Positions 1-11,463 of a DNA stretch of 64,000 bases are shown piece by piece (positions within the stretch are counted from its first letter, which is position 1; each line of letters starts with the position of its first letter). A program made the position numbers and the translations under genes. The notes under the pieces are model-generated. The model saw only the letters and a program-made list of their open reading frames with translations. It ran no database searches and was not told the DNA's origin. Source of the stretch: Mikania micrantha (taxonomy: Eukaryota; Streptophyta; Magnoliopsida; Asterales; Asteraceae); assembly GCA_009363875.1 (NCBI GenBank), contig CM018693.1:77550028-77614027 (forward strand). The letters are read 5' to 3'.

Positions 1-168
1 AGTGACAGGTGGACAACTCTTAGCATATTCCTCACTGTTCCTGATCCGATTGATGATATCAGGAATCACTGCAACCAACTGCTCAGTAATAAGGTTGCCA
101 ATGCAGCAGTTGCTGGGTCCACTTGAAGTGAATGAGGGTGAGGGTGATGGTTGTTGTCCCTATGACAT
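1..168 (-). pseudogene. gag N-terminal fragment of a minus-strand gypsy element, cut by the window edge
   Basis: Read on the minus strand from the ATG at 168-166, a frame runs to the window edge. It is rich in Ser and Pro, then has a stretch with Leu/Ile-rich periodicity ending near an Asn-Arg-Ile-Arg segment, as is common at the amino end of chromovirus gag proteins. A TAG lies two codons after that ATG, so either the copy is dead or the real start is elsewhere. Position supports gag: a primer-binding site and an LTR lie upstream at 791-808 on the same strand. The gag identification is inferred from position and composition; no zinc knuckle or other diagnostic motif is inside the window. Confidence 0.35.
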
Positions 169-352
169 TTTTATCTTAACCGAAAAGTTATTGGTTGTAA
201 ATACGTGATAGGACCGGCGATTTCACTTTGACGGAAGGTTAAGGTTTTGACACACGACGAACATGAAGATGATGAACAAAATCATATGATATATTGATAG
301 AATCGAATGATTACATGATTTAATCCACATCGTAAAAGATCATAGTGTTGCC

Positions 353-380
353 GGGGAGAGATCGAGCATTATCTCTCCCC
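353..380. repeat. perfect 10-bp inverted repeat in the solo copia LTR
   Basis: GGGGAGAGAT (353-362) and ATCTCTCCCC (371-380) are perfect inverted arms with an 8-nt loop. The hairpin lies downstream of the TATA box, in the transcribed part of the LTR, and could form in RNA. Function unknown. Confidence 0.8.
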
Positions 381-440
381 CTCTCGTGCTCAAACCCAAG
401 AACACACACAAAACCTTAAACCCTAAATCTGGAAAATTGG

Positions 441-550
441 TATTTATAAGGGATGTCCTTCATTCGGCCGAATGTAGCTATTCGGCCACTCATTCGCCGA
501 ATGGACCCCTTTACATTTTATCCATTCGCAGATGCTCCTGCGAACGACTC
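441..550 (-). promoter_or_regulatory. core promoter of the solo copia LTR with CATTCG/CGAATG array
   Basis: On the minus strand the sequence CTTATAAATA (450-441) is a good TATA box. Immediately upstream (464-550) lie CATTCGGCCGAATG, a single ATTCGGCC and CATTCGGCGAATG, all palindromes or half palindromes. The array-then-TATA order is seen directly; promoter activity is inferred. Confidence 0.6.
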
Positions 551-790
551 AGTTTCGGGTGTAAAAACATACAAACACATACAAGTGATTACAAATAAGC
601 AAATACAAATCTAATCTATTCGAACAGCAGCGGACACCCAAAATATGCACCAACATTGGTTAGTACTCATGATCAAATGGTGTAATATATGCAATTAATT
701 CCTGAGTCCTGTATTCTCTACATGAGAGGTCCCTAGTTATAGTCTAGGCCAAACCGTTTAAGTAATATGACCTATATTTCTCTACAACTA

Positions 791-804
791 TGGCTCTGAT
801 ACCA
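791..804 (-). other. primer-binding site (initiator Met tRNA type)
   Basis: The minus strand reads TGGTATCAGAGCCA, three bases inside the LTR end at 808. This matches the usual plant initiator-Met tRNA primer-binding site and fixes the orientation: the internal region lies to the left and the 5' LTR to the right. Confidence 0.9.
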
Positions 805-807
805 ATC

Positions 808-1318
808 TGTCACACCCCGAGCCGGCGGGCTGGATCGACTTTCCTGTTGGGTGGAAGGTTCTCGGGGCACGATATCTTGTGATAATCAAGATGATCAGAT
901 TTCTTACAATGCATATGATATATAATGAGAAATGCTAAATGACATAGATATAAAATTACAAAGTTAAATTACATTGTGATATTAAAAATTTAACTAAGTA
1001 AATCTACCCAAAAGAATCATAGAGATGTTATCTTGTATCTACACAAGATTTACAAAAGTGATTCTCAAAATATGTCATCAAAAGTTATTCACAAAAGAAA
1101 AGTAAGCTAAGTCTTCTATAAGTCCACTGGCTTAAATCCTGATGTCTGGTGTCCTAAACCTGTTCGTCACCTGAGAAAACATGTATTTAAAACAAGTCAA
1201 CACTAGGTTGGTGAGTTCATAAGTTTAGTAATTGAAATCAAGTTTTAATTAGTCATTCACAAGTCATATTCATCTCATTTGGCATTAACTCATTCCAATG
1301 TCCTCTATACAGATACAC
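808..1318 (-). mobile_element. 5' LTR of the left minus-strand gypsy element, PBS-proximal part
   Basis: It starts on the plus strand TGTCACACCCCGAGCCGG, the reverse complement of an LTR end, directly next to the PBS. It contains an intron-acceptor-like site (minus strand TTTTCTCAG, AG at 1172-1171). The LTR is broken after 1318 by solo LTR S1 and resumes at 23638. Segments here are clearly similar to 1319-1829 (S1) and 22380-22745 (S2), so the three LTRs belong to one superfamily. Confidence 0.85.
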
Positions 1319-1834
1319 TGTCACACCTCGAGCCGGTGGGCTGGATCGGCTTTCCCGTCGGGCAGAAGGTTCTAGGGGCGCGATATCGTTTGATAATCAA
1401 AATGATCAGATTGTTTACATAGCACATGATATATAAAAGAAAAATGCTAACATGAAAAGGATATAGAATTACAAAGTTAAATTACAATGTTTCGTTCATA
1501 TTTTAACTAAGTAAATCTATCCAAAAGAATCAGTGAGTTTCTATCTTGTAACTGTACAAGATCTACAAAAGATGATTCACTGTTTTGACATTCAAAGGTA
1601 TGCTCAGCACAAAATGAAGCTAGGTCTTCTAAAAGTCCACTAGCTTAATCCCTGAATGCTGGTGACTAAACCTGTTCGTCAGCTAAGAAAACATGCATTT
1701 AAACAAAGTCAACACTAGGTTGGTGAGTTCATAAGTTTAGTAATTGAAAACATTGAGTTGCTCACATTCACAATCACAATGTCAAACAAGTACCTTGTTA
1801 ATGTTTGATACAGCCGTCTCACATAATGGCCTCT
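1319..1834 (-). mobile_element. solo chromovirus LTR S1, part 1
   Basis: S1 runs 1319-23632 including nested insertions. TACAC duplications are at 1314-1318 and 23633-23637. This part carries the LTR end (plus strand TGTCACACCTCGAGCCGG) and an acceptor-like minus-strand TTTTCTTAG (AG at 1684-1683). It is interrupted at 1834 by copia-1. With insertions removed S1 is about 4.36 kb, close to S2 (4.23 kb). Confidence 0.8.
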
Positions 1835-2471
1835 TGTAGGACCAAGGTTGATCTCGAAAACAGCACGAAATCAAGGGAAATCTGCTCTACAGCCTCTGGA
1901 ATAGTGCGGAATCCTATTCCAGGGTTTTCCAATCGAAACCAACAGCAACCGTGGTGATTCGAAGGTAAGAGATGAACGTTTGAGTGAGAATCGAACACCA
2001 CGAGCTATGAATCAAACTTGGACAGCAAGAAACACTCAAATCTTCAGGGGTTTGACACTGGAGCACACTAGGAAGAATGAGGGTTCTAAGAAGTTAGGGT
2101 TGAAATGATTTTGAACTTGTATATATAGGCAGTAGACATTCGGCCAAATGAGTGGCCGAAACAACTCATTCGGCGAATGACTCTGTCGAATAGGTAATTC
2201 AGTCGAATGAGTCATTCGGCGAATGACTCATTCGCTGACTATAGACATACTCTAGTTTCATTCGGAGAATGACTTCATACGTTAGAGTCATTCGGCCGAA
2301 TGAACAATACTCATACTCAATTACTTAATAAACCAAATCACCCAATCATATAATCAATTAACTAAAATATAAACATTAAGAACAATATAGAAAGACAACT
2401 TTCATTAATATAACTTGATTTTTACATGATGAATGATACAAATCGAACTAGGGACATTTAGTGCAACAACA
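1835..2471 (-). repeat. copia-1 3' LTR
   Basis: 637 bp, TG...CA. On the minus strand a CATTCG/CGAATG array (2312-2140) directly precedes a TATA box (2129-2120). It is nearly identical to 14915-15552. Confidence 0.93.
2140..2312. repeat. CATTCG/CGAATG array in the copia-1 LTR U3
   Basis: About ten half sites in 170 bp, several paired as palindromes (CATTCGGCGAATG, CATTCGGCCGAATG). It ends about 10 bp upstream of the TATA box. Its twin lies in the other LTR at 15220-15392. Confidence 0.85.
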
Positions 2472-2484
2472 AACTCCCCCTTGG
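2472..2484 (-). other. copia-1 polypurine tract
   Basis: The minus strand reads AAGGGGGAGTT immediately before the 3' LTR. Copia-2 has the same AAGGGGGAGTT before its 3' LTR. Confidence 0.85.
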
Positions 2485-2491
2485 ACCTAGT

Positions 2492-5400
2492 TCAACTCTT
2501 GGAAGTGTCTTTCTTGAAATATTTCTCAGATTTCGCTTTCCAGTCAGCTCCAGCATGAACCTTTAAGCATATGCAGATTCGGATCACTCTCATGAACTGA
2601 AGTGCCTGTTCCATATCCTGTACGTCGAAGAAAATCTGATGACGATACAGTGCTATAACATCTTTGTGGGACAAGTTAGTCAACCACATAGGCTCAAAAA
2701 TCCTCACAGTCTCCCATTTCTTGTCCTTGCATAGAACAATCACTGCTTCTCCAGTACGACCGTCATAATACCACCATCAGAAGCCTTCCATAAAATCTTG
2801 ACGCATCTTCTGTAAAGGAATCTTCTTCAAGACTTTAGGAGGAAGCCACTTCAGGATAACTTTATGTTTCCGGGTGTCTCCATCAATCTCTGGAAGATAG
2901 TAACGTTCAGGCTGTTGAGGTTGGAAGTTCACCCACCGCTTTCGGTACTCGTACTGGATCTGTCGAGAGAACCAAGCAGACATCCCCGAATCTTCACTGT
3001 ATAGCATCTTTAGACGTGCTAATTGATTCACTTCAAAGCCTGGCAACGTCTTAAAGTCATGGGGATGCTTGAAGTAATCTATTCCTCTCTCTCTTTTCAC
3101 TGCATAACATCCAAGGTCGTGGAAGTATGCCCAGCTCAGAATTTGACCTCCAGCCTTATAGCTTTCTTTTCACTGCATAACATCCAAGGTCGTGGAAGTA
3201 TGCCCAGCTCAGAATTTGACCTCCAGCCTTTGGTCCTGTAGACTTTCTTGTGTGTAGCTGGCATCTTCATTGTGCTCTCTTTCTTTAAGACCTCCCAGTA
3301 GGCCTGCCACTCTTCTTTCCTCTTCTTTTGATCATCGGCTTCAGACTTGCTGGCTTCAACCTGTTCTTCTAAGTACCTGACCAGAAGATCCTCTGTAGCT
3401 TGATCAAACTGGTCAGTAAATGTAGGCAGCTCATCCTCAGCCGATGTATACTTTGGATACTCCTCATCTGTAATATCCTCTAGAATAACCTCATCAATGT
3501 CATCAAAAGGTTTTGGATCAGGCTCATCAAAAACAGGAACAGAGGTATCGTCAGTGATAACCTCATCAGGATTTAACCTGAATAGCTCAGCTATTTGTTC
3601 CTTAGTAAGGCAGTGAATGATCTCTCCCTCCTCCTTGTCGTAGCTAACTGAGTGCTGTATAATGCCTTGAGCGTCTAGAATCATAGTGAGAGTCTCGTCC
3701 AGCTGACGTCTCACAGGCACAGCTTCTACTTCCTCAGTTGCTTCAGGTTCAGCTGTCTTTGAGGGAGACGAAGGAGGAGGAGCCTGAGTCTTCTTATCGT
3801 TTGCTTTCTTGGACCGGATCTCAGATGAGGGAGGAGCTTGAAATCAGAAGGCCCACTCCCAGATCCGTCCTTATCCTCATCATCAGACTCATCATCTTTA
3901 TCTGAGTCTTCATAATCCACCTGTTCCTCCTCAGACTCTTCTTCTTCTTCTTCATCTTCTTCCTTGTCTGATTCATCGGAACGAGCTGCAGAGCCTTCTA
4001 TCCTGGGAGTACTATCCTTGAGACTGTCAATCTGATCTGCTAGTCTAGCATTCTCAGTCTCCAAGGATAGTATCCGATCACTGAAATCAGTGACAGTTAA
4101 TGCCAACTGATGATGTTCGTCAATATACTGCAGCAGCTGCTGCTCCTGTTGGGCAGAACGAGCCCTTAGGTCAGCTCTCTGGTCTGCAGCTTGAAGAAGC
4201 AGAGTATCCTGCTCTTCCACCCTCTTGGTGAGCTGGGCAATAACTAACTCCTGCTCTTGTTCTTCTTTTCCTGCTCTAGGCTCCTCTCCATCAATCTAAG
4301 TACCATACTGTTCAGTGTGCTCAACTGATCAATAACTGAAACAGTAGGTATAGACATATCGACCCGTGAGATGGAGGGACCAGCAGATGCAGTAGTAAAG
4401 ATAGGGGCTTGAGACACAGAGGTGATCAGAGGGGCAGTAGTAGCATGAACATGAGTTGCCCTTGATCTAGTCAGTGAAGAAACTGAAACAGCTGCTACTG
4501 ATGTAACAGTAGTTGTAGCAGCTGTTGTCAGTTCTGACCTCCTCTGAAAAGAGAATCTTGATCTCTTTCCTCTCCTTGCTCTGGAAGATGTAGGCTGAGA
4601 AGCTGTAACAGACACAACCACAGTAACAGGTGCGGAGGATCGAGGAGGTGAAGGAATGTCAAAATCTGGAATGAATAAAGGATCAGAAATCTCTTCTATC
4701 TCTGCTTCACTCCTCTTCCTTTTCTCATCTCCATCCTTCCTCCCACCATCACTTTCTCAAACTCATCATTCTGAGTCTCTTCCAAATCAGAACTATCTCC
4801 ATCTCCATCACCATCACCTGTTTCACCTTCATCTTCACTTGAGTCCTCTGACTCATCTTCACCTTCTGCAGATTGAGTGACTGGAGTATCAAGAGGAATA
4901 GACACTGTGGAGGTAGTAGTAATCATGAAATCCAGCTCCATCAGTGAATCAATATCAACCTCCTCTTCTACAGCTAAAGAGGTACTGACTGTAGCACCAG
5001 CAGTCACATCACCAGCCTCAACCAGGCTAACTTGAGCAGCAGTAGCCATCTCACCAACATCAACAGTGCTCACAGATACAGTGCTCACACCTACTGAGCT
5101 TTCACCAGCACCACCAACACCCTCACCTGCATCCCCAGCATCATCATCATCTCCACCATCATCAGGTACAATAATATCCTCAACATCTGAGTCAGAATCG
5201 TCATGTCTCCATCTACGACCAACAGGAGCTCTGTAATCTGGCCTAGAGAGATGACCAAATAAAGATCGAGATGCTGGTTTCCTCTCCTTGCTCTGTATGA
5301 CATCACCCTGTTGAGGGTGAGGTCATTCATGTGTTCCAGCTTGATGACATCAGCATTAATCTTCGGTAAGTCAGGCAACTGAGCATCAATCAACTGCTGC

Positions 5401-6005
5401 AGAAACCTGGGATACATTAAGAACTTCTTGTCTCCCTTTAGAGTCACATTCTCCTTCATATGAGAAAAAACCATCTCAGAGAAGTTGAATGGTCTGTTCA
5501 GCACCAGGGCGACAAAAGCACACTGTATTGTCTCCCGCATGTCATCGAATCCTCCTCTCCTGGATCCTAGACAGTGAATCAGTACGTGAGCAAGGTACTT
5601 GACTTGCGGAGACATATATGCTTTGTTGAGAATTCCCGCTCCAAGATCACCTTCGTACTTGCACCTCATAAAGCAACCACGAACTAGGTAACGGTCCAAC
5701 AGATATGGCTGATCAGGTGTATCCTGGAAACCACAAACTCTCCTGATGTGCTCTGCTGAAATAACCACATCATGTCCAAGAACTTTCCCTCTGATCACTG
5801 GAGGTTCAGCCTCGCAATCTATATCAGCAGAGGCCCAGAAATCCTGCTGATGTGACCTATAAGGCACATGTACAGTAGAGATGGCAGTAAATATCCTCGA
5901 ACGCCTGAGAAAGGTAATAATCTCAGTGTAGTGCTTGGCGTTCGGAGTGTCGAGATCTAAGTGAGCACAAATGTTGTTCTTCGTCACAGATTTGTATCCA
6001 GCCAT
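2492..6005 (-). pseudogene. copia-1 ORF3, broken by several frameshifts and a stop
   Basis: This third ORF lies downstream of pol, where some SIRE-group elements carry an env-like ORF. It starts at ATG 6005-6003 (MAGYKSVTK...), one base after a 3' splice-site-like TTTTCAG (AG at 6008-6007). The amino domain (6005 to about 5270) is clearly similar to copia-2 ORF3: FLRRSRIF, EHIRRV, KYLAHVLIHCL, NRPFNFSEM, YPRFLQQLIDAQLP all have counterparts. It is followed by acidic/Ser-rich sequence, a basic patch (about 4580-4540), a coiled-coil-like region, a Glu/Asp run (about 4000-3900), and a carboxyl domain with WYYDGRTGEAVIVL. Reading frames change near 5275, between 4696 and 4621, near 4240, near 3720 and near 3130; a TGA interrupts the same frame at 2777-2779. 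I see no signal peptide or membrane helix. The family is not one I can name with confidence. Confidence 0.75.
3093..3230. repeat. 65-bp direct duplication inside copia-1 ORF3
   Basis: 3093-3157 and 3166-3230 are identical, separated by 8 bp (period 73). Because 73 is not a multiple of three the duplication shifts the frame. It coincides with one of the ORF3 breaks. Confidence 0.95.
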
Positions 6006-6030
6006 TCTGAAAATCATATAAAAACATGTT
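6006..6030 (-). promoter_or_regulatory. 3' splice-site-like sequence before copia-1 ORF3
   Basis: On the minus strand a T-rich tract ends TATATGATTTTCAG, then A, then the ORF3 ATG. A plant acceptor at this position would place the ATG as the first start codon of the downstream exon. Use of the site is inferred. Confidence 0.5.
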
Positions 6031-6094
6031 AGAGCAGTTCACATAACTTAAAATGTTGAAATCAGATCAAAATCAGAACTCAGAATCAATTCAG

Positions 6095-6890
6095 ACTGAT
6101 ATGCCGAATGAAAAGTAATTTGGCGAATGAACACATCAGCCGAAAGAGTCATTCGCCGAATGAACTTCATTTGGCGAATAGTGCTCATTCGCCGAATGAC
6201 AGTGAAAGTATGAGTCATTCGCCGAATGGCGTCATTCGGCTATATTTTGAAATTCAAACCCTGGTTTATCAGAAAATCAAATCATCCCATAAAAACTATA
6301 TATCTATGCGCAGAATCGACCGATTAACATGTTTAAAACAAGCCAAAATTTACTTTAAGTCCTTTTTGACCATTTATTTGAACGGCGAACTTAAAAACCC
6401 TAAAACTCTAAATCAGGTTAGGTTTTTGATGATTCCACGATTGAAACTTGATGATAATCGATCCTGGTATACATGAAATGATAGTGAACAAGATTATCAG
6501 AAGCTGAGTTCGTGGAAATCAAGAACAAAAGATCGACTAAAGAAAAATGTATATCGGGCGAATGTGCGCACACAGTTATGGCGAAAGAGTTTATGGTCGA
6601 ATGAGCTCTTTCGCCCGATTGAATGCTTAAATAGGTTTACTCATTCGCCGAATGAAACAGGCGAAAGGTCGGTTGAATATCAAACACATTCGCCGAATGT
6701 AATTGGCGAATAAGACATTCGTCACAACTCATTCGCCGAATGTGAATGTCGAATGAGTCATTCGACACACATCATTCGCCGAATGAGATATACTCTATCA
6801 CAATTGATTCGGTCGAATGACTCATTCGCAGAATGAAGTCATTCGGCCGAATGACTGACTTTCACACCTTATTCGGGCGAATAAGAATTT
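6095..6890. repeat. copia-1 pre-ORF3 array of CATTCG/CGAATG motifs
   Basis: There are two clusters (6095-6245 and 6555-6890). The perfect 13-mer CATTCGCCGAATG occurs several times, with CATTCGGCCGAATG and many half sites. The array ends about 90 bp upstream of the ORF3 ATG. Between the clusters (6245-6555) is AT-rich sequence with no gene. Confidence 0.88.
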
Positions 6891-8113
6891 TAACACCCAA
6901 AACACAAACTTTTTCAGATTTTACATTTTGAACATCAAAATTTTGACACTTATGAAGATATGTCTGGTTGGTTCAGAATTCAGATGTGACAGACATCCGA
7001 ACCTACAAATGATCATCTAAACTAAAATTGAAAATAGAAAATCTTTTTGTATTTTTCTGAAACAGAATTACAACTGTACAACTAGTAACTAAAGACAAAT
7101 AAGCACATATTTTTGTGAGAAGTCTACTGATAAAATAACACATATCTCTAATCACATCACATCAGCTTCATTGAATGTTTCACCTCAAACACAATTGTAT
7201 TATGATACGATTACTGATATGTTTGTCCAGTTTTAAACCATACAATACACAACTACTAAACAAACTTTATGATCACTCATGTTTTCTGATCGAGTTCCCC
7301 ATTTCATTTCACCATTAACGATCAAAATCAGTTTATAACTCATTTCTGCATATCTTAATACCAGTCATCATAAATTCAATAAGATTTCAAATTTATTATC
7401 TTTTTGTATTTTTCTTGTTCTATCCAAATGGACGGCTTCAGCTAGGTTCGTCCCAGCAATATGGCACGTGTATGGAATCGAACTTAATTTGTTCAAGTAT
7501 TTCTCAAGCTTAATACCAGCTTGCATTTATTTTTCTTCAAGCTTAATACCAGCTTGTTTTTATTTTTCTTCAAGCTTAATACCAGCTTGCTTTTCTTTTT
7601 CTTCAAGCTTAATACCAGCTTGTTTTTGTTTTTCTTTAATTGAAGCCTCATTTGATTCCATGATGACCGGTGTATGCTTGATTTGAGTCAAAAACTATTT
7701 CTCACATAAATGGTGTTATCAAACAGATTCCACAAATCAGACTTTCTAAGTTATCACAAGCTGTTTATTCATTTGTAGAGTTGGCCTATCAGTACATCAC
7801 ATCATAATTTTCTTGTGTGTTCAGCTTACACACTCAACTCAGCTTCTATATCATGATAGATTAATGTGTCACTTTTTCAAAGAAAGACCATCTCAATTTT
7901 AACTTTTTCAACTGTTTTTGTATTTTTGAATTTTTCAAATGTTTTTGGTTTTTCAATTTTCAGATGTTTTTGGTTTTTCAATTAACAACTATTTCCCCCT
8001 AAAAACCTAGAATAGAAAATCTTTTTGAGTTTTTGATTTAAGAAAAGAAACTAGACAAGAAAACTGAAATAAAAGAAATAGACAAAACAAAGATTATCTA
8101 AAAAAGATGATGA
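6891..8113 (-). other. copia-1 spacer between pol and ORF3, non-coding part
   Basis: About 1.2 kb, AT-rich, with no credible ORF. It contains the 33-bp tandem hairpin repeat (7505-7622) and runs of TTTTTGTATTTTT-like sequence. Confidence 0.6.
7505..7622. repeat. four 33-bp tandem units with hairpin core
   Basis: CAAGCTTAATACCAGCTTG starts at 7505, 7538, 7571 and 7604, an exact 33-bp period. Each core has inverted arms CAAGCT and AGCTTG around TAATACC, separated by T-rich sequence. It lies in the pol-ORF3 spacer of copia-1; copia-2 shows no obvious equivalent. Confidence 0.92.
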
Positions 8114-11100
8114 TCATTTGTTAGATTCAGATGAAGGTAGGACTTCATCCTTTTGGAAAACACCATTAGCTGATAACAGATATAAAAATCTGGGTTTATC
8201 AAAAGCTTTTGTGAAAAGATCGGCTTTTTGGTGATCGGTGTGAATCTTAACAACATCGATTAATTTCTTTTCAAAACAATCACGTATGAAGTGATATTTA
8301 ATGTCGATGTGTTTTGTTTTTGAGTGCTGAACAGGATTTTTAGTGACAGCTATGGCAGCAGTATTATCAACATATATAGGAGTGTTAGAAAAATGTAACC
8401 CATAGTCCCTAAGTTGCTGTTGGATCCAGATGATCTGAGAACAGCAACTAGCAGCAGCAATATATTCAGCTTCACAGGTTGAAGTAGACACCGACGTCTG
8501 CTTCTTGCACTGCCAGGTAACTAAACGGGTTCCAAAGAACTGACATCCCGCAGATGTTGACTTGAAGTCTCTTTTGCAGCCACCATAATCAGAGTCACTG
8601 TATGCAGTAAGCTCAAAATTATCATCATTAGGGTACCATAAACCAAGATCAGGAGTACCCTTCAGATAACGCATAATCCTTTTGACAGCAATCAGATGAG
8701 ACACTCTTGGTTTTGATTGATACCGTGCACACAAGCATGTGGCGAACATGATGTCTGGCCGAGAAGCAGTAAGATACATAAGAGACCCAATCATTCCTCG
8801 GTACAAAGTAGCATCAATTAACTCCCCCTTTTCATCTGGAGTAATCCCGTGATTGACAGCCAGTGGGGTACCAGCAGGCTTTGCATCAGACATACTGAAC
8901 CGGCTCAGTATGTCCCCAACATATTTGGTTTGATGAATGAAGATTCCTGCCTCAGACTGATCCACTTGTAATCCCAGAAAAAATTTCATCTCTCCCATTG
9001 AGCTCATCTCAAACTTCTCTTTCATAACCTTTTCAAACTCTTTGCACAGACCATCATTTGTTGAACCGAAGATGATGTCGTCCACATATACTTGCACCAA
9101 GAGTAAGCACCATCCTTTTCTCGAATGAACAGTGTACAGTTAATGACACCTCTTCTGAACCCGTTGTTCAGAAGGTGAGTAGACAGTGTCTCATACCATG
9201 CTCGCGGCGCTTGATGCAATCCATATAAGGCCTTGTCTAGCTTGTAGACTTGGTCTCTATGCAATGGATCCTCAAACCCGGGAGGTTGACTAACATACAC
9301 TGTTTCATTTATCACACCATGAAGAAATGCACTCTTTACATCCATCTGATAAACTTTAAACTTCTTGAAGGATGCATAAGCCAAGAAGATACGAATGGCT
9401 TCAAGTCGAGCAACTGGTGCAAATACTTCATTATAGTCCAAACCTTCAACTTGTCTGAATCCTTGAACAACCAGACGTGCTTTGTTTCGCACAATGATAC
9501 CATGATCATCCTTCTTGCAACGAAGAACCCATCTGGTGCCTATTACTTTCACACCTTTAGGTTTGTCAACCAATTGCCAGACACCTAACTTTTTGAACTG
9601 AAGGAGTTCTTCTTGCATTGCATCTACCCACGATTCTTCTCTGAGAGCTTCAGTAACAGTACGTGGCTCAACTTGGGAGATAAAACATGAATGGGCACAA
9701 AAGTTTACATCTGCAAAGTCAAGAATGTCTGCAAGTCCTCCTGAAGAAACTGATTTCTTGTCTTGACACCATCCAAAGGACTTCCAATAATATTTTCTTG
9801 AGGATGAATCCGATTAATTCTGCCAACAGGATGAGCTGGAACTTCAACATGTGGATCAAGATTATTTAGATTCAGATCCTCAAGTCCTGGCACAAGATTG
9901 TCAACAGCTGGTTCAGGGGCAGCTGGAGGAGCTGAGTTGTCGTCTGTGTCTGAGCTGTCATCATGTGTCTGTGCTGTAGGAGTTGAAACAGATGAAGGTT
10001 GCTTTGGTTCTTCAGGTGCATTTTGTGCATCATACAACATCTGAACAGCAACATCTTCATCAGTGTACATGGGAGGCATGTTGAATGAGTCAAACAGATC
10101 AGAATAGTTGAACATCCAATCAGGACCCTTCCCAGGTGGGGGCATGGAATTCTTCTGAACATCAACATGGTACCACTCCTCCACATTTTGAGTTGATCTG
10201 TTATAAACCCTTTTATTTGGAGTGTTGTACCCAAGAAAATACCCTTCTTCCACCTTTTCATTAAACTTGCCTTGCTCATGTTTCTTAAGCATAGTGTATG
10301 GTGCACCAAATGGTTCAAGATACTTAAGATTTGGCTTTTTGTTATGGAGCAATTCGAAGCAAGTTTTCCCATGTCTCTTCACTATCAACACTCGATTTAG
10401 AGTGCAACAAGCATTAGCTACAGCTTCATTCCAGAATTGTACTGGAAGAGACGAATCTGCAAGCATAGTCCTAGCAGCCTCAATCAAAGTCATGTTCTTT
10501 CGCTCAGCAACACCGTTCATTTGGGGAACATATGGAGCACTAAATTGTTGAACAATACCTCGTTCATTACAAAAGTTCTCCATGTTGTGATTTTTGAACT
10601 CTGTCCCATTGTCGGTTCTGAGTATGCGAATCTTGAGCTTATAGAGAGATTCAAGTTTGGTAACCAACACTTGAATGCAGTCAAACGTTTCTGACTTCTC
10701 CTTTAGAAAGAAAACCCAAGAGTATCTGGAATATTCATCAGTGATGACAAGACAATACTGATCACCAGCAATACTCTTGCGGTTAACAGGACCAAAAAGA
10801 TCCATATGGAGCAGTTCAAGTGGAACAGTGATTGAGTGATACTTCTTCGGTTTGTGAGACTGCTTGACTTGCTTGCCTTTCTTGCAAGATACACAGACAT
10901 CAGACAACTTGAAATTCTTCAGACTTACCCCCTCAACCAGATTGTTGTGTACCAAGTGGTTCATCTTGCGCAGACTCAAATGACCCATCCTCTTATGCCA
11001 AAGAATTGAATCTTTTTCTGTTGCCTTTGACATAAAACATGAAGCTGTGGAGGATGTAGTTGAAGCTGTGGCCATATTGAGTACGTACAAGTCTTGCTTC

Positions 11101-11450
11101 CTGGGGGCAGACATCAAAATCCATTCTTCAGGGATAACTACACCTTGCTTTAGAATGTAGCATTTGGAGTCATTGAAAAGAACTTTGTAGTTTTTATCAC
11201 AGATCTGTGATACAGAAAGCAGATTATTCTCCAATTGCTTGACATATCTGACTTTGTCAAATGAAACTTGCCCATTTGATAAGATTCCCTCTCCTGTGAT
11301 AAAACCACCTTTGTCACCAGCAAAAGCTACATAACCACCATGAACAGATTGAACGTTGGAGAGCAAAGAGATGTTTCCAGTCATGTGCCTTGTAGCCCCA
11401 CTATCGACAATCCAAGAACTGTTTAAAGCAGCTGTTGGGGCATTCTGCAC
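8114..11450 (-). pseudogene. pol: copia-1 pol (protease, integrase, reverse transcriptase, RNase H), two frameshifts
   Basis: Domains in order: aspartic protease (WIVDSGATRHMTG, near 11415), GAG-pre-integrase with zinc-binding HKRMGH...CVSCKKGK (about 11010-10870), integrase core with HMDLFGPV, DNGTEFKN and the downstream GVAERKN Glu (about 10820-10490), reverse transcriptase (TRWVLRCKK to YVDDIIFG, about 9540-9065) and RNase H (CEAEYIAAASC, TKHIDIKYHFIRDC). The order protease-integrase-RT-RNase H is diagnostic of Ty1/copia. The frame is broken near 9715-9740 and near 9105, just before YVDD. The frame opens without an ATG at the protease end; it is +1 relative to gag and preceded by a stop in its own frame. 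It is inactive as it stands. Confidence 0.92.
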
Positions 11451-11463
11451 AAAAATGAGACAA

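Larger units (their letters stand above)
191..660 (-). mobile_element. solo copia LTR with target-site duplication
   Basis: The LTR is 196-655 (460 bp). On the minus strand it starts TGTTGGTGCA and ends ATTTACA, with TG...CA ends. TTGGT flanks it on both sides (191-195 and 656-660), a perfect 5-bp duplication. It interrupts the leader of the minus-strand gypsy element. On the minus strand it shows, in order, a cluster of CATTCG/CGAATG palindromes (about 550-464), a TATA box (450-441), and a leader. This is the same layout as the copia-1 LTR, so it is probably a related family. No internal region remains, so it arose by LTR-LTR recombination. Confidence 0.85.

Noticed and set aside
353..380. 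Hairpin as a bacterial-type terminator
   Set aside because: Plant nuclear context inside a copia LTR; no T-run termination logic applies.
2140..2312. TTCG/CGAA palindromes as heat-shock elements (as in ONSEN)
   Set aside because: Heat-shock elements need TTC and GAA separated by two bases; here the gap is three or four, so the match fails.
2492..6005. ORF3 as a retroviral envelope
   Set aside because: No signal peptide, membrane helix or cleavage motif can be seen; composition is acidic and coiled-coil.
6095..6890. CRISPR-like array of short repeats
   Set aside because: Repeats are 13-14 bp palindromes with irregular spacing in a plant retrotransposon; no direct repeat of constant length, leader or cas gene.
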